Shown here: positions 12,479 through 23,116 of the stretch, one piece after another
Layout: the number at the start of each line of letters is the position of its first letter
Numbering within the stretch: position 1 is the first letter of the stretch
Source of the DNA: [Mycobacterium] nativiensis
Lineage (GTDB): Bacteria; Actinomycetota; Actinomycetes; Mycobacteriales; Mycobacteriaceae
Direction: 5' to 3'
DNA length: 64,000 bases
Assembly: GCF_020172685.1 (NCBI RefSeq)
Contig: NZ_CP083986.1
Location: 1,464,630 to 1,528,629 of the forward strand
Program-made: the position numbers and the translations under genes
The notes under the pieces: model-generated
The model's database searches: none
Seen by the model: only the letters and a program-made list of their open reading frames with translations
What the model was told of the DNA's origin: nothing

Positions 12479-12520
12479 CGCGGCCGGTTCGTCCCCTGGA
12501 CGAGCCGGCCGCGTTTGTTT
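12479..12520 (+). terminator. Intrinsic terminator after mdh
   Basis: A 16-base stem (CGCGGCCGGTTCGTCC, 12479-12494) pairs with 12498-12513 with only one wobble pair and a three-base loop, followed by TTTGTTT. This is an unusually canonical rho-independent terminator for a mycobacterium and separates mdh from the malic enzyme gene. Confidence 0.85.
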
Positions 12521-12595
12521 GGGGGGTGCCGCCCCGCCCAGCCAGACGCAGCCGACCGAAGTGGTGGAGGACCGGCGCAGTACCCTGGACTATCG

Positions 12596-13783
12596 ATGCC
12601 CGAGAACCTTGCGAACATGGTGAACAGCTCGCCGATCGTCATCGGAGACGAAGAGATCTTCGAAGCCCACACGGGCGGGAAGATTTCCGTCGACCTGAAA
12701 ACCCCACTGGACAGCCAGCGTGCGTTGTCGATCGCCTACACCCCCGGTGTGGCGCAGGTCAGTCGCGCCATCGCCGCGGACCGCACTCTGGCCGCCCGCT
12801 ACACGTGGGCACACCGGCTGGTGGCCGTGGTCAGCGACGGTACGTCGGTACTGGGGCTGGGTGACCTCGGACCGACGGCGTCGCTGCCGGTGATGGAGGG
12901 CAAGGCCGCGCTGTTCAAGACGTTCGCCGGCCTGGACTCCATTCCGATCGTGTTGGACACCAAGGACCCGGACGAGATCGTCGAGACGCTGGTGCGGCTG
13001 CGCCCGTCGTTCGGGGCGGTCAATCTGGAGGACATCTCCGCCCCGCGGTGCTTCGAAATCGAGCGGCGGGTGATCGAGGCGCTGGACTGCCCGGTGATGC
13101 ACGACGACCAGCACGGCACCGCGATCGTGGCATTGGCCGCCTTGTTGGGTGCGGCCAAGGTGCTCGGTCGTGACATCGCGTCGCTGCGGGTGGTGGTGTC
13201 CGGTGCCGGCGCCGCGGGTGTGGCCTGCGCGAACATCCTCCTCTCGAGGGGCGTCTCGGAGATGATCGTGCTGGATTCGCAGGGCGTGCTGCATCCGGAA
13301 CGCTCCGGCATGAACGACGTCAAGCTCGAGTTGGCGCAGCGGACCAATCCGCGTGGCCTTACCGGCGGCCTGGCCGAGGCTCTGGCCGGCGCTGACGTCT
13401 TCCTGGGTGCGTCCGGAGGGGTGGTGCCCGAGGAGCTGATCGCGTCGATGGCTCCGGGTGGGGTGGTGTTCGCACTGTCGAACCCCGACCCGGAGATCCA
13501 CCCTGACCTGGCTGCCAAGTACGCGGCGGTGGTGGCGACCGGCCGCAGCGATTTCCCGAACCAGATCAACAACGTGTTGGCGTTCCCGGGCATCTTCCGG
13601 GGCGCACTCGACGCCGGAGCGCGCCGGATCACCGAGGCGATGAAGTTGGCTGCAGCAGAGGCGATCTTCTCCGTCGTTGCTGACGATTTGGCGCCAGACC
13701 GTATCGTGCCCAGTCCGCTGGACCCCCGGGTCGAGCCAGCCGTGGCGGCGGCGGTCGCGGCGGCCTCCGAGTCCGCGTCCTGA
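12596..13783 (+). CDS. NAD(P)-dependent malic enzyme (malate oxidoreductase)
   Basis: Oxidative decarboxylation of malate to pyruvate. The 395-residue length fits the short bacterial class. Motifs include IAYTPGVAQV at the N-terminus, the metal site in GAVNLEDISAPRCFEIE, VMHDDQHGTAIV, the dinucleotide loop VVVSGAGAAGVACANIL, and ALSNPDPEIHP near the end. ATG at 12596 is preceded by TACCCT about 9 bases upstream, consistent with a very short or absent leader. It follows mdh across the terminator and is separated by 7 bases from lpqZ, with which it may be co-transcribed. I do not recall it at this place in M. tuberculosis. Confidence 0.9.
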   Translation: MPENLANMVNSSPIVIGDEEIFEAHTGGKISVDLKTPLDSQRALSIAYTPGVAQVSRAIAADRTLAARYTWAHRLVAVVSDGTSVLGLGDLGPTASLPVMEGKAALFKTFAGLDSIPIVLDTKDPDEIVETLVRLRPSFGAVNLEDISAPRCFEIERRVIEALDCPVMHDDQHGTAIVALAALLGAAKVLGRDIASLRVVVSGAGAAGVACANILLSRGVSEMIVLDSQGVLHPERSGMNDVKLELAQRTNPRGLTGGLAEALAGADVFLGASGGVVPEELIASMAPGGVVFALSNPDPEIHPDLAAKYAAVVATGRSDFPNQINNVLAFPGIFRGALDAGARRITEAMKLAAAEAIFSVVADDLAPDRIVPSPLDPRVEPAVAAAVAAASESAS

Positions 13784-13790
13784 GACTGCG

Positions 13791-14657
13791 GTGACCAAGC
13801 CGTCGCGACATCACCTGCGCCGGTTGGCATTCGGGCTGACAGCGCTGCTGATAGCGGGTTGCGGGGGTCAACCGCAACCACCGGCCTTGAGTGTCGGGAC
13901 GTCATCAGACCAGCAGTCGCTGGTGCTCGCACACCTGTACGCGAGCGCCCTGCGCGGCGTCGGTGCGGTGGTGCGCGTGGAACCAGTCGCTGACCCGGTG
14001 GCTGGAATCGATACCGGTGAGCTCACCGTGATGCCGGGCTTCACCGGCCGATTTCTGTCGGTGTACGCGCCCGACTCGGTGGCCCGCTCCGACCGGCAGG
14101 TCTACTGGGCACTGGCCGGGGCGCTGCCGGAGGGCATCGCGGTGGGCGACTACGCGATGACTGCCGCCGACAAGCCCGCCCTGGCCGTGACCGAAGCCAC
14201 GGCGACCTCCTGGGGCGGCACGGATCTGCGGGTGCTGGTGCGGCACTGCGCCGGGCTGGTCGTCGGTGCTGTCACCGGTGCCCGGGTCCCGGCGTCGGTC
14301 GGCAGCTGCACGCTGCCCAAGACGCGCCAATTCCCCGACGACGCAGCATTGTTCGCCGCGCTGCGCGCCCGCCAGATCACCGCCGCATGGACCAGCACCG
14401 CTGATCCCGGACAGCCGGTGGACTCTCGCGACACGGTGGTGCTCACCGACGGCAGACCGGCGCTGGTGCGAGCCGAGAATGTGGTCCCGCTGTATCGGCG
14501 TAACGCGCTGACCGAATACCAGCTGCTGGCGATCAACCAGGTGGCCGGTGTGCTGGACACCGCTGCCCTGGTCGATATGCACCGGCGGGTCGCCGGCGGG
14601 GAAGACCCGCAGGCGGTTGCCGACGCCTTTTTGGACGAGCACCCACTCGGGCGGTAG
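13791..14657 (+). CDS. lpqZ: LpqZ, OpuAC-like substrate-binding lipoprotein
   Basis: Lipoprotein of 288 residues corresponding in position and type to Rv1244. The basic N-terminus and hydrophobic stretch end in a good lipobox (LLIAGC, Cys24). The body resembles glycine-betaine/osmoprotectant-binding proteins of the OpuAC type (SSDQQSLVLAHLYASALRGVG, then ELTVMPGFTGRFL). No ABC permease or ATPase is adjacent, so its transport partner, if any, lies elsewhere. GTG at 13791 is set by the signal peptide. It is convergent with the SDR gene. Confidence 0.85.
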   Translation: MTKPSRHHLRRLAFGLTALLIAGCGGQPQPPALSVGTSSDQQSLVLAHLYASALRGVGAVVRVEPVADPVAGIDTGELTVMPGFTGRFLSVYAPDSVARSDRQVYWALAGALPEGIAVGDYAMTAADKPALAVTEATATSWGGTDLRVLVRHCAGLVVGAVTGARVPASVGSCTLPKTRQFPDDAALFAALRARQITAAWTSTADPGQPVDSRDTVVLTDGRPALVRAENVVPLYRRNALTEYQLLAINQVAGVLDTAALVDMHRRVAGGEDPQAVADAFLDEHPLGR

Positions 14658-14680
14658 CGAGGCGTCGTCGGCGCGACGTA

Positions 14681-15511
14681 CTACAGCGACCGGGGCTTCA
14701 ACTTCGGGATGCCGAACGCGAACAGTCGCTGGTACTTCGAGCCGGTGATGCGCACCAGCAGGTCGAGCACCCGCGCGTCGTTTCCGATCAGCACGCGGGC
14801 CCGGTTCTTGCTGACCCCGTCGAGGATCACCCGGGCGGCCTCTTCGGCGGTGGTAGAGGCCAGCTTCCGGTCGAAGAAGTCGGCCATGGCCGCGGCGTCC
14901 AACCCTTCGGCGACGGTGGCGTTGCGGGCGATCGCGGTCTTGATGCCGCCCGGATGCACCGTGGTGACCTTGACCGGGTGCTTGGCCACCGCCATCTCCT
15001 GGTTCAGCGCCTCGGTGAAGCCGCGGACGGCGAACTTGGCTGCGTTGTACGCGGCCTGGCCGGGCATCGACAGCAGCCCGAACAGGCTGGAGATGTTGAT
15101 GACGTGGCCGTCGCCGGAGGCGATCAGGTGCGGCAGGAAGGCTTTCGTGCCGTTGACCACTCCCCAGAAGTCGACGTCCATCACCCGCTCGATGTCCTTG
15201 AACGGGGTGACCTCGACGTCGCCGCTGAACGCGATGCCGGCGTTGTTGTAGACCTGGTTGACCTTGCCGAAGTGGTCGTTGACTTCCTCGGCGTAGGCGA
15301 TGAACCTCTCCCGCTCGGTCACGTCGAGGCGATCGACCTTGAGCTGCACGCCCAGCGCGGTCAACCGCTTCTCGGTCTGTGCCAGCCCCTCGGTGTCGAC
15401 GTCACTGATCGCCAGCCGCGCGCCCGCCCGCGCCAACTCGATGGCCAGCGCCTGGCCGATACCCGACCCGGCTCCGGTGACGACGGCGACTTTCCCGGCA
15501 AATCCCTGCAT
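14681..15511 (-). CDS. Short-chain dehydrogenase/reductase (Rv1245c-like)
   Basis: Classical SDR of 276 residues. The cofactor loop is VVTGAGSGIGQALA, the NNAG motif is present (VYNNAGIAF), and the catalytic triad is Ser in INISSLFGL followed by YNAAKFAV (YxxxK). The acidic residue after the second strand (AISDVDTEGL) suggests NAD rather than NADP, by family rule. ATG at 15511 is preferred over GTG at 15517 because GGGAG is then correctly spaced. Substrate unknown. A perfect palindrome lies about 36 bases upstream of the start. Confidence 0.88.
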   Translation of the reverse strand: MQGFAGKVAVVTGAGSGIGQALAIELARAGARLAISDVDTEGLAQTEKRLTALGVQLKVDRLDVTERERFIAYAEEVNDHFGKVNQVYNNAGIAFSGDVEVTPFKDIERVMDVDFWGVVNGTKAFLPHLIASGDGHVINISSLFGLLSMPGQAAYNAAKFAVRGFTEALNQEMAVAKHPVKVTTVHPGGIKTAIARNATVAEGLDAAAMADFFDRKLASTTAEEAARVILDGVSKNRARVLIGNDARVLDLLVRITGSKYQRLFAFGIPKLKPRSL

Positions 15512-15546
15512 GTGCACTCCCAGCGGTCGGTTGACCTAGAGAGCTT

Positions 15547-15569
15547 ATCCGGTACCGGTGGTACCGGAT
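15547..15569. promoter_or_regulatory. Perfect palindrome upstream of the SDR gene (operator candidate)
   Basis: ATCCGGTACC (15547-15556), three bases GGT, then GGTACCGGAT (15560-15569). The arms are perfect inverted repeats. It lies in the 87-base gap between the kgd stop and the SDR start, on the 5' side of the SDR gene. No T-run follows on either strand, so a repressor site is more likely than a terminator, but this is inference. Confidence 0.5.
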
Positions 15570-15598
15570 CAATGCAGCCCGCGAGCCCGGCCGAACGC

Positions 15599-18500
15599 CT
15601 ACCCGAACGCCTCGTCGAGAATTTCCTGCTGTTCGACGGCGTGGACCTTCGACGACCCCGACGACGGCGCCGACATCGCCCGCCGCGAGATCCGCTTGAC
15701 CCCGGTGAGCTTGTCGGGCAACAACTCCGGCAGCTCCAGGCCGAACCGTGGCCACGCCCCCTGGTTGGCCGGCTCCTCCTGCACCCAGAAGAACTCCCTC
15801 GCGTTCGGGTAGCGGTCCAGGGTCGCGGCCAGCCTCCGCTTGGGCAGCGGCGCCAGCTGCTCGACCCGCACGATCGCCACGTCGTCGCGACCGTCCTTGG
15901 CCTTGCGGGCGACCAGTTCGTAGTAGAGCTTGCCGCTGGTCAGCAGGACGCGGGTGACCGTGTTGCGATCGCCCACGCCGCCTTCGTAGGTGGGCTCTTC
16001 GAGCACCGAGCGGAACTTGACGTCGGTGAAGTCCTTCACCTCGCTGATCGCCGCCTTGTTGCGCAGCATCGACTTGGGTGTGAACACGATCAGCGGCCGC
16101 TGGATCCCGTCGAGGGCGTGCCTGCGCAGCAGGTGGAAGTAGTTCGACGGCGTCGAGGGCATCGCGATCGTCATCGAACCCTCCGCCCACAGCTGCAGGA
16201 AGCGCTCGATGCGCCCCGAAGTGTGGTCGGGGCCCTGGCCCTCGTGGCCGTGCGGCAGCAGCAGCACCACGTTGGACAGCTGGCCCCACTTGGCCTCGCC
16301 GGAGCTGATGAACTCGTCGATGATCGATTGGGCGCCATTGACGAAATCGCCGAACTGGGCCTCCCACAGCACCATTGCGTCCGGGTTGCCGACGGTGTAG
16401 CCGTACTCGAAGCCCACAGCGGCGTACTCGGACAGCGGCGAGTCGTAGACCAGGAACTTGCCGCCGCTCGGGGTGCCGTCGGCGTTGGTGGCCAGCAACT
16501 GCAGCGGGCTGAACTCCGCGCCGTTGGCCTGGTCGATGATCATCGAGTGCCGCTGCGAGAAGGTGCCGCGGCGGGTGTCCTGCCCGGACAGCCGGATCAG
16601 CTTGCCGTCGGCGACCAGCGAGCCCAGCGCCAGCAGTTCGGCGAACGCCCAGTCGACCTTGCCTTCGTAGGCCATCTCGCGGCGCCGCTCGAGCACCGGC
16701 AGCACCCGGGGGTGCACGCTGAAGCCTTCGGGAATCGCCATGAACGCGTCACCGATGCGGGCCAGCATCGCCTTGTCGACCGCGGTGTTCAGCCCGCGCG
16801 GCACCTGCTGCTCGGACTCCACCGACTCGCTGGGCAGTGCGGCGTGCTTCTCGAGTTCGCGGATTTCGTTGAACACCCGCTCCAGCTGGCCGTGGTAATC
16901 GCGCAGCGCGTCCTCGGCCTCCTTCATCGAGATGTCGCCACGACCGATCAGATCTTCGGTGTAACTCTTGCGGACGCCACGCTTGGAGCCGATCACGTCG
17001 TACATGTACGGGTTGGTCATCGACGGGTCGTCGCCCTCGTTGTGCCCGCGCCGGCGGTAGCACAGCATGTCGATGACGACGTCCTTGTGGAACTTCTGCC
17101 GGAAGTCCACCGCGATCCGGGCCACCCAGTCGCACGCTTCCGGGTCGTCGCCGTTGACATGGAAGATCGGCGCGCCGATCATCTTGGCCACGTCGGTGCA
17201 GTACTCGCTCGAGCGCGAGTAATCCGGCGCCGTGGTGAACCCGATCTGGTTGTTGACGACGATGTGGATCGTGCCGCCGACCCGGTAACCGGGCAGCAGT
17301 GCCATGTTCAGCGTCTCGGCCACCACGCCCTGGCCCGCGAACGCGGCATCGCCGTGCAGCATCATCGGCACCACCGAGAATGGCGGCTGGTCTTCGGTGC
17401 CCGAGGCGCCCCGGCCCAGCAGATCCTGGCGAGCGCGGACCAGCCCTTCGAGTACCGGGTCCACCGCCTCCAGGTGCGACGGGTTGGCGGTCAGGGAAAC
17501 CTGAATGTCGTTGTCGCCGAACATTTGCAGGTACACGCCGGTAGCCCCGAGGTGGTACTTGACGTCACCGGACCCGTGCGCTTCGGCCGGATTGAGGTTG
17601 CCCTCGAACTCGGTGAAGATCTGCGAGTAGGGCTTGCCGACGATATTGGCCAACACGTTGAGCCGGCCGCGGTGCGGCATCCCGATCACGACCTCGTCGA
17701 GGCCGTGTTCGGCGCACTGGTCGATGGCCGCATCCATCATCGGGATGACGGTCTCGGCGCCCTCCAGCGAGAAGCGCTTCTGCCCGACGTACTTGGTGTG
17801 CAGGAAACTCTCGAAGGCTTCGGCGGCGTTGAGCTTGCTCAGGATGTATTTCTGTTGTGCCACAGTCGGTTTGACGTGCTTGACCTCGATGCGCTCCTGC
17901 AGCCACTGCTGCTGTTCGGGCTCGAGGATGTGGGTGTACTCCACACCGACGTGGCGGCAGTAGGCGTCGCGCAGCACCGAGAGGATCTCGCGCAGTTTGC
18001 GGATGTCGCCGCCGGGCAGGCCCTCGACCTTGAACTCGCGGTCCAGGTCCCACAGCGTCAGGCCGTGGCTCTGCACATCGAGGTCGGGGTGGCTGCGGAA
18101 GCGGGTGTTGTCCAGCCGCAGCGGGTCGATGTCGGCCATCAGGTGCCCGCGGTTGCGGTAGGCGGCGATCAGCTCGACGACGCGGGCGTTCTTGTCCACG
18201 ATCGAGTCCGGGTTGTCGGTGCGCCACCGGATCGGCTCGTAGGGGATGGACAGTTCGAAGAAGATCTCGTCCCAGAACGCATCGGACAGCAGCATCTCGT
18301 GCACGGTCCGCAGGAAGTCGCCGGATTCCGCGCCCTGGATGATGCGGTGGTCGTAGGTCGAGGTCAGCGTGATCAGCTTGCCGACACCCAGTTCGGCGAT
18401 CCGCAGCTCGCTGGCGCCCTGGAATTCCGCGGGGTACTCCATCGCGCCGACGCCGATGATCGCGCCCTGGCCGGCCATCAGCCGGGGCACCGAGTGCACG

Positions 18501-19288
18501 GTGCCGATGGTGCCGGGGTTGGTCAGCGAGATCGTCACACCGGCGAAGTCCTCGGCGGTCAGCTTGCCGTCCCGGGCGCGGCGGACGATGTCCTCGTAGG
18601 CGGCGACGAACTGCGCGAAACGCAGGGATTCGGATTCCTTGATGGCGGCCACCACCAGGGAGCGCTTGCCATCCTTGCCGTGCAGGTCGATCGCCAGCCC
18701 CAGGTTGGTGTGGGCCGGTGTGACGGAGTTGGGCTTGCCGTCGACCTCCGCGAAGTGCCGGTTCATGTTCGGGAACTGCTTGACTGCCTGCACGATCGCG
18801 TAGCCCAGCACGTGGGTGAACGAGATCTTGCCGCCGCGCGTCCGCTTGAGCTGGTTGTTGATGACGATGCGGTTGTCGATCATCAGCTTGGCCGGCACGG
18901 CGCGCACGCTGGTGGCGGTCGGCACCTCCAGCGAGGTGGCCATGTTCTTGACCACCGCCGCGGCCGCACCGCGCAGCACCTGGACCTCGTCGCCGGCGGC
19001 CGGCGCCGGTGCCGTCGACTTCGGCGCCGCTTTCGGAGCGGCCGGTGCCGTGGCCGCCGGCGCCGCTTTCGGGGCGGCCGGGGCGGGCGCCGCGGCCGCC
19101 GCTGGGGCTGGTGGGGTCACTGGTGCAGCGGGGGCGGGGGAGCCGCCACCGCGCTGCGCGTCGGGCTTGTAGTCGATCAGGAACTCGTGCCAGCTCTCGT
19201 CGACCGAGTCGGGATCGTCACGGAATTTGCGGTACATCTCCTCGACTAGCCACTCGTTCTGACCGAAGGGTGAACTGATACCGCTCAC
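15599..19288 (-). CDS. kgd: Kgd, multifunctional 2-oxoglutarate metabolism enzyme (SucA-type)
   Basis: ThDP-dependent 2-oxoglutarate decarboxylase/dehydrogenase E1 fused to an E2-like succinyltransferase domain, 1229 residues, close to the family length. Residues 1-40 carry the helix that recruits partner proteins ([20 protein letters not shown]), then a long Ala/Pro linker, then the acyltransferase domain with [14 protein letters not shown], then the E1 part with [13 protein letters not shown] and [20 protein letters not shown]...[11 protein letters not shown] at 19288 gives the conserved start [10 protein letters not shown] and follows GAGGCGAGAAG. It links the TCA cycle to glutamate; in mycobacteria it is regulated by the FHA protein GarA (established, not visible here). 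Confidence 0.96.
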   Translation of the reverse strand: MSGISSPFGQNEWLVEEMYRKFRDDPDSVDESWHEFLIDYKPDAQRGGGSPAPAAPVTPPAPAAAAAPAPAAPKAAPAATAPAAPKAAPKSTAPAPAAGDEVQVLRGAAAAVVKNMATSLEVPTATSVRAVPAKLMIDNRIVINNQLKRTRGGKISFTHVLGYAIVQAVKQFPNMNRHFAEVDGKPNSVTPAHTNLGLAIDLHGKDGKRSLVVAAIKESESLRFAQFVAAYEDIVRRARDGKLTAEDFAGVTISLTNPGTIGTVHSVPRLMAGQGAIIGVGAMEYPAEFQGASELRIAELGVGKLITLTSTYDHRIIQGAESGDFLRTVHEMLLSDAFWDEIFFELSIPYEPIRWRTDNPDSIVDKNARVVELIAAYRNRGHLMADIDPLRLDNTRFRSHPDLDVQSHGLTLWDLDREFKVEGLPGGDIRKLREILSVLRDAYCRHVGVEYTHILEPEQQQWLQERIEVKHVKPTVAQQKYILSKLNAAEAFESFLHTKYVGQKRFSLEGAETVIPMMDAAIDQCAEHGLDEVVIGMPHRGRLNVLANIVGKPYSQIFTEFEGNLNPAEAHGSGDVKYHLGATGVYLQMFGDNDIQVSLTANPSHLEAVDPVLEGLVRARQDLLGRGASGTEDQPPFSVVPMMLHGDAAFAGQGVVAETLNMALLPGYRVGGTIHIVVNNQIGFTTAPDYSRSSEYCTDVAKMIGAPIFHVNGDDPEACDWVARIAVDFRQKFHKDVVIDMLCYRRRGHNEGDDPSMTNPYMYDVIGSKRGVRKSYTEDLIGRGDISMKEAEDALRDYHGQLERVFNEIRELEKHAALPSESVESEQQVPRGLNTAVDKAMLARIGDAFMAIPEGFSVHPRVLPVLERRREMAYEGKVDWAFAELLALGSLVADGKLIRLSGQDTRRGTFSQRHSMIIDQANGAEFSPLQLLATNADGTPSGGKFLVYDSPLSEYAAVGFEYGYTVGNPDAMVLWEAQFGDFVNGAQSIIDEFISSGEAKWGQLSNVVLLLPHGHEGQGPDHTSGRIERFLQLWAEGSMTIAMPSTPSNYFHLLRRHALDGIQRPLIVFTPKSMLRNKAAISEVKDFTDVKFRSVLEEPTYEGGVGDRNTVTRVLLTSGKLYYELVARKAKDGRDDVAIVRVEQLAPLPKRRLAATLDRYPNAREFFWVQEEPANQGAWPRFGLELPELLPDKLTGVKRISRRAMSAPSSGSSKVHAVEQQEILDEAFG

Positions 19289-19413
19289 GACAGCTTCTCG
19301 CCTCGTTTCCTGGTCGTATGGCGGGGCATGTGCGCCGCGCCCGCCTGCCTCATAAAGGCTAGCGCCTTGCGGATATTCCGCCAGGCTCGCCACCTGGTGT
19401 CTTTGGGCCCGGG

Positions 19414-20205
19414 TCAGGCCGACGGTTGAACGGAGTTGGCTTTGCCATCCGGGTCGTCGAGCAGCCCCGGCAACAGGCGCAGGGTGACCGGCCAGCGGTT
19501 GGCCGGGGCGCCGAACGCATCGCGGGCGTTGCCCACGATCTTCTTACCGATCATGCGGTTCCCGATGGCCCCGACCAGGGCGCCCAGCCCGACCGGCAAC
19601 AGTTTGCCGAACGCCAGCGCCCCGCGACGCAATGTGAAGCGCTTCACGAAATACCGCAGCAATCGGGTGTTCATCTCCGACACCGCCGGCAGCGGCAGGG
19701 CCGCGGTTCCTTCGGTGAGCCACGCGCCGCTGGTGCGGCCCGGACCCAGCAGGTCCCTCACAGCGCCCTTGCCCTCGTCGCCGACCAACACCGCCAGCAC
19801 CAGCGCGCGGCGTCGCTCCCGATTGTCGACCGGAATGCCGTGCACCTCGGCGACGGCCAGCACGAAGAACGCGGTGGCCTCCAGGAAGACCGCGGTCTCG
19901 CCGGCGACCGCCGACAGGGCGAGCAGCGTGCCGACCGCAGGTACGGCGGCGGTGGCGCCCACCGCGGCGCCACTGGCCGTCGCGGCCGCCAGGAAACGCT
20001 TCTCCAACTTCGTCACGATCTGCGCCGGCCCGGCATCCGGATCACGGTCGCGCAGTCGCTGCACATAGGCGCGCACCGCCGGGCCCTGCACCCGCTCGCT
20101 GCGCTCGATGACCCGCGACAACGCGCGGGCTGCCATACCCGGCTTCCCACCGTCGGAGGTCGGTTCGAGCTCCTGCACCGACCGCCTTCGTCGAAAGATG
20201 CCCAT
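19414..20205 (-). CDS. Putative membrane protein (Rv1249c-like)
   Basis: A 263-residue protein in the Rv1249c position. Two hydrophobic patches are seen: [51 protein letters not shown] and [26 protein letters not shown]. The latter pattern ([15 protein letters not shown]) resembles EcsC-type proteins, but I cannot confirm that family. ATG at 20205 follows GGGAGG. It is divergent from the MFS pump gene. Function unknown. Confidence 0.75.
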   Translation of the reverse strand: MGIFRRRRSVQELEPTSDGGKPGMAARALSRVIERSERVQGPAVRAYVQRLRDRDPDAGPAQIVTKLEKRFLAAATASGAAVGATAAVPAVGTLLALSAVAGETAVFLEATAFFVLAVAEVHGIPVDNRERRRALVLAVLVGDEGKGAVRDLLGPGRTSGAWLTEGTAALPLPAVSEMNTRLLRYFVKRFTLRRGALAFGKLLPVGLGALVGAIGNRMIGKKIVGNARDAFGAPANRWPVTLRLLPGLLDDPDGKANSVQPSA

Positions 20206-20290
20206 GCTTGCCTCCCGTTACGGCGTGCGTCGTATTCAGGCTAACGCGCCGGTGGTTGTTTACCCGCTCCAACGGCCGGTCAGCGAACCG

Positions 20291-20323
20291 TCGCACCGGC
20301 GGTGCGAGTTGTTGAAGGCAACA
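20291..20323. promoter_or_regulatory. Two adjacent palindromes in the Rv1249c/MFS divergent promoter region
   Basis: TCGCACC-GGC-GGTGCGA (20291-20307) is directly followed by TGTTG-AAGG-CAACA (20310-20323). Both are perfect inverted repeats and sit in the 186-base gap between divergently transcribed genes, where an efflux-pump operator would be expected. No regulator gene is adjacent. Function inferred from position only. Confidence 0.4.
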
Positions 20324-20391
20324 TCTGTCCGTAGCGTCGCAGGAGGTGGCTTTCTGCCCGCAGCCGCAGGGCGCAGCGATGGGAGGGGCGG

Positions 20392-22428
20392 TTGAGCACC
20401 GCGAGGGGCCGGACTCGACCCGGCGACCACGTGCGACGTGTCGAATCGGCACGTTCTGCTCCCACACGTCCGGCTGACCGGGCCACTGCGACCAATCCGT
20501 GGAACGCGCTGTGGGCGATGTTGCTCGGCTTCTTCGTGATCCTGGTGGATTCCACGATCGTGGCCGTGGCGAATCCCAGCATCATGGTGGCGCTCGGTGT
20601 CGGCTACGACACCGTGATCTGGGTGACCAGCGCTTACCTGCTGGCCTACGCGGTGCCGCTGCTGGTCGCTGGGAGACTCGGTGACCGGTTCGGCCCGAAG
20701 AACCTGTATCTGGTCGGGCTGGCGGTGTTCACCGGCGCCTCGCTGTGGTGCGGTTTGGCCGGCGGCATCGAGATGTTGATCACTGCGCGGGCGGTGCAGG
20801 GCATCGGCGCGGCGCTGCTGACCCCGCAAACCCTGTCGGTGATCACTCGGACCTTCCCGCCGGACCGCCGCGGCATGGCGATGAGCGTATGGGGCGCGAC
20901 CGCCGGGGTCGCGACGTTGGTCGGCCCTCTGGCGGGTGGCGTGCTGGTGGACCGGCTGGGCTGGGAGTGGATCTTCTTCGTCAACGTCCCGATCGGTGTC
21001 GTCGGCCTGGTCATGGCCGTGGTGCTGATTCCGGATCTTCCGGTCCACCGGCACCGGTTCGACGTGATCGGGATGGTGCTGTCGGGGATCGGGATGTTCC
21101 TGGTCGTCTTCGCGCTGCAGGAGGGCCAGGCGCAGGGGTGGGCCCTGTGGATCTGGGCGCTGATCGTCGGCGGCGTCGGCTGTATGGCGGTCTTCGTCTA
21201 CTGGCAGGCGGTCACCGGAGGTGAGCCGCTGGTGCCGCTGCACATCTTCCGCGACCTCGACTTCGGCCTGTCCAACATCGGGGTGGCCGTCATCGGCTTC
21301 GCCGCCACCGGGATGGTGCTGCCGGTGATGTTCTATGCGCAGGCGGTGTGCGGCATGTCGCCGACCCGCTCGGCGCTGCTGACCGCACCGATGGCGATCG
21401 CCACCGGTGTGCTCGCCCCGGTGGTCGGCCGGATCGTCGACCGGGCACATCCGCGGTCGGTGGTCGGTTTCGGCTTCTCGGTGCTGGCGATAGCGCTGAC
21501 CTGGCTGTCGATCGAGATGACGCCCACCACCCCGATCTGGCGGCTGGTGCTGCCGTTCGCGGCGATCGGGGCCGGGATGGCGTTCATCTGGTCGCCGCTG
21601 GCGGCCACCGCCACCCGTAATCTCCCACCGCACCTGGCCGGCGCGGGGTCCGGCGTCTACAACGCGACCCGTCAGGTGGGCGCGGTGCTCGGCAGTGCCG
21701 GCATGGCGGCCTTCATGACGTCGCGGATCGCGGCGGACATGCCGGCCCTGCCGGGCGGCACCGGGCCCGGATCGGGGCATACCGCAGCCGGCCTGGAGCT
21801 GCCCGAGTTTCTGCATGAGCCGTTCGCGGCGGCGATGTCGGAGTCCACACTGCTGCCCGCGTTCATCGCCCTGTTCGGTGTGGCCGCCGCGTTGTTCATG
21901 GTCGGCATCGTCGTCACACCGGCCCGGCGGACCGCCCGGCCGATCGACGACCCCGACGACCCCGACGAGTTCGACGAGTTCGACGAGCTGGAGGAGCTGG
22001 AGGGCCCTGGCTCTGCTGCGGCGCGGGTGGAACGTGTCAGCCTCCCCAGTCGCTTCGCGGCGATGGACGCGCCGCACGGGGCCGACCGGCCGACCGAGGT
22101 GATCCCGATCGCTGACCCCTGGGCCCGCCAAGACCCTCCCGAACGCCGTCGCGTGATCGTTGACGAGGCCCGCCGGCCGATCCGTCGCGACGACGCCGTC
22201 ACCGAACCGCTGACCGTCGAGCTGCCGCCGGCGGTGCCCGAGCCGGCGCCGTTGACCCACAATGGTTTTCACGTCGACGGCGGCCATCACTTCCGTCCGC
22301 TGGCCAACGGGTCGTCGGTACCGGATGTGCTGGCCAAATTCGGGATCACCGGTCAGACGTCGGTGCGCCGAAATCGGCATTACCGGCAGGATCCCGACGA
22401 CACCGACCGCATCGGGCGGCACAGTTAG
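20392..22428 (+). CDS. DHA2-family MFS drug-efflux transporter (Rv1250-like)
   Basis: Multidrug:proton antiporter of the EmrB/QacA family with about 14 transmembrane helices in the first 510 residues. Motif A-like [19 protein letters not shown] and the DHA2 motif C-like [25 protein letters not shown] are present. After the last helix comes an acidic run ([14 protein letters not shown]) and a long hydrophilic tail of about 150 residues, probably disordered and cytoplasmic. The TTG start at 20392 with GGGAGGGG only three bases away is uncertain; GTG at 20431 is an alternative. It is convergent with lprE, 18 bases apart. Confidence 0.88.
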   Translation: MSTARGRTRPGDHVRRVESARSAPTRPADRATATNPWNALWAMLLGFFVILVDSTIVAVANPSIMVALGVGYDTVIWVTSAYLLAYAVPLLVAGRLGDRFGPKNLYLVGLAVFTGASLWCGLAGGIEMLITARAVQGIGAALLTPQTLSVITRTFPPDRRGMAMSVWGATAGVATLVGPLAGGVLVDRLGWEWIFFVNVPIGVVGLVMAVVLIPDLPVHRHRFDVIGMVLSGIGMFLVVFALQEGQAQGWALWIWALIVGGVGCMAVFVYWQAVTGGEPLVPLHIFRDLDFGLSNIGVAVIGFAATGMVLPVMFYAQAVCGMSPTRSALLTAPMAIATGVLAPVVGRIVDRAHPRSVVGFGFSVLAIALTWLSIEMTPTTPIWRLVLPFAAIGAGMAFIWSPLAATATRNLPPHLAGAGSGVYNATRQVGAVLGSAGMAAFMTSRIAADMPALPGGTGPGSGHTAAGLELPEFLHEPFAAAMSESTLLPAFIALFGVAAALFMVGIVVTPARRTARPIDDPDDPDEFDEFDELEELEGPGSAAARVERVSLPSRFAAMDAPHGADRPTEVIPIADPWARQDPPERRRVIVDEARRPIRRDDAVTEPLTVELPPAVPEPAPLTHNGFHVDGGHHFRPLANGSSVPDVLAKFGITGQTSVRRNRHYRQDPDDTDRIGRHS

Positions 22429-22446
22429 CCCGACGACGGCAGCTGA

Positions 22447-23010
22447 CTACCGGGTGGTGTTGCCGATGATCTCCACGCCCGTGCCGTTCCAACGGAACTT
22501 CACGACGCCGGTCAACCCTTCGATGCCGCTGGCGTTCTGCAGGGCCACCGTGTCGGCGGTGCTGTGTGCCAGGTCGATTCCGCTGAACCCGTAGGTGTCC
22601 GGCACGGTCTGCGGAACGAACTGTCCGAGATGGAACAGCACCGCACGCTTACTCGGGTTCTCGGCGTTGGTGTTGGCCTTCACGATCACCGCCGACAGTT
22701 CGGCGCACTCGCTGTAGTTGCCGGTCAGTGGTTCGGGGTTCCAGGGCTGGCCGCTGCGCGGGTCGCGGGGCAGCTCCGAGACGGCCTTGGCGATCGCCGG
22801 GGCGGCCAGGTTGACCGCGCACGGATCGGCCGGTGCCGGGCTGCTGCCGGGAGTGGCTGTGGCGGTGGGTTCCTCGGCGGTGGCGGGCGGGCTGGTGTTC
22901 TGCGGCGTCTTGGCGACTGTCGAGTCACCCGAGCCGCAACCGGCCAGCAGTACCGCCGCGAGCCCGCCGACCACGGCTAACGGTTTTGCGGCACTCAACA
23001 CACCGGGCAC
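22447..23010 (-). CDS. lprE: LprE, LppP/LprE-family lipoprotein
   Basis: Secreted lipoprotein of 187 residues matching the Rv1252c position. The signal peptide ends in LLAGC (Cys25). A Thr/Pro/Ala-rich linker follows, then the conserved domain (DPCAVNLAAPAIAKAVSELPRDPRSGQPWNPEPL, VIVKANTNAENPSKRAVLFHLGQF, VVKFRWNGTGVEIIGNTT). GTG at 23010 gives VPGVLS, which resembles the start I recall for the M. tuberculosis protein; GTG at 23001, six bases after a TACGGT, is an alternative leaderless start. Function unknown. It is divergent from deaD. Confidence 0.85.
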   Translation of the reverse strand: MPGVLSAAKPLAVVGGLAAVLLAGCGSGDSTVAKTPQNTSPPATAEEPTATATPGSSPAPADPCAVNLAAPAIAKAVSELPRDPRSGQPWNPEPLTGNYSECAELSAVIVKANTNAENPSKRAVLFHLGQFVPQTVPDTYGFSGIDLAHSTADTVALQNASGIEGLTGVVKFRWNGTGVEIIGNTTR

Positions 23011-23116
23011 CGTACCGTCGCCCGGCCGGGATCGCCGGGAGGCGTGGCCGGGCTTGCGGTGCGCGGATCGACAGCGGCAATAGTTCGCCGCGATTGCCCG
23101 TAGACTGCTAGGCGCT

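Noticed and set aside
14954..19249. 1431-codon open frame on the plus strand
   Set aside because: Antisense shadow of kgd, which has intact catalytic motifs, the expected length and a proper start. The antisense product is a low-complexity H/V/D/R-rich sequence typical of the complement of high-GC coding DNA.
20260..22422. 720-codon open frame on the minus strand
   Set aside because: Antisense to the MFS pump; H/R/D/G-rich with no recognisable domain.
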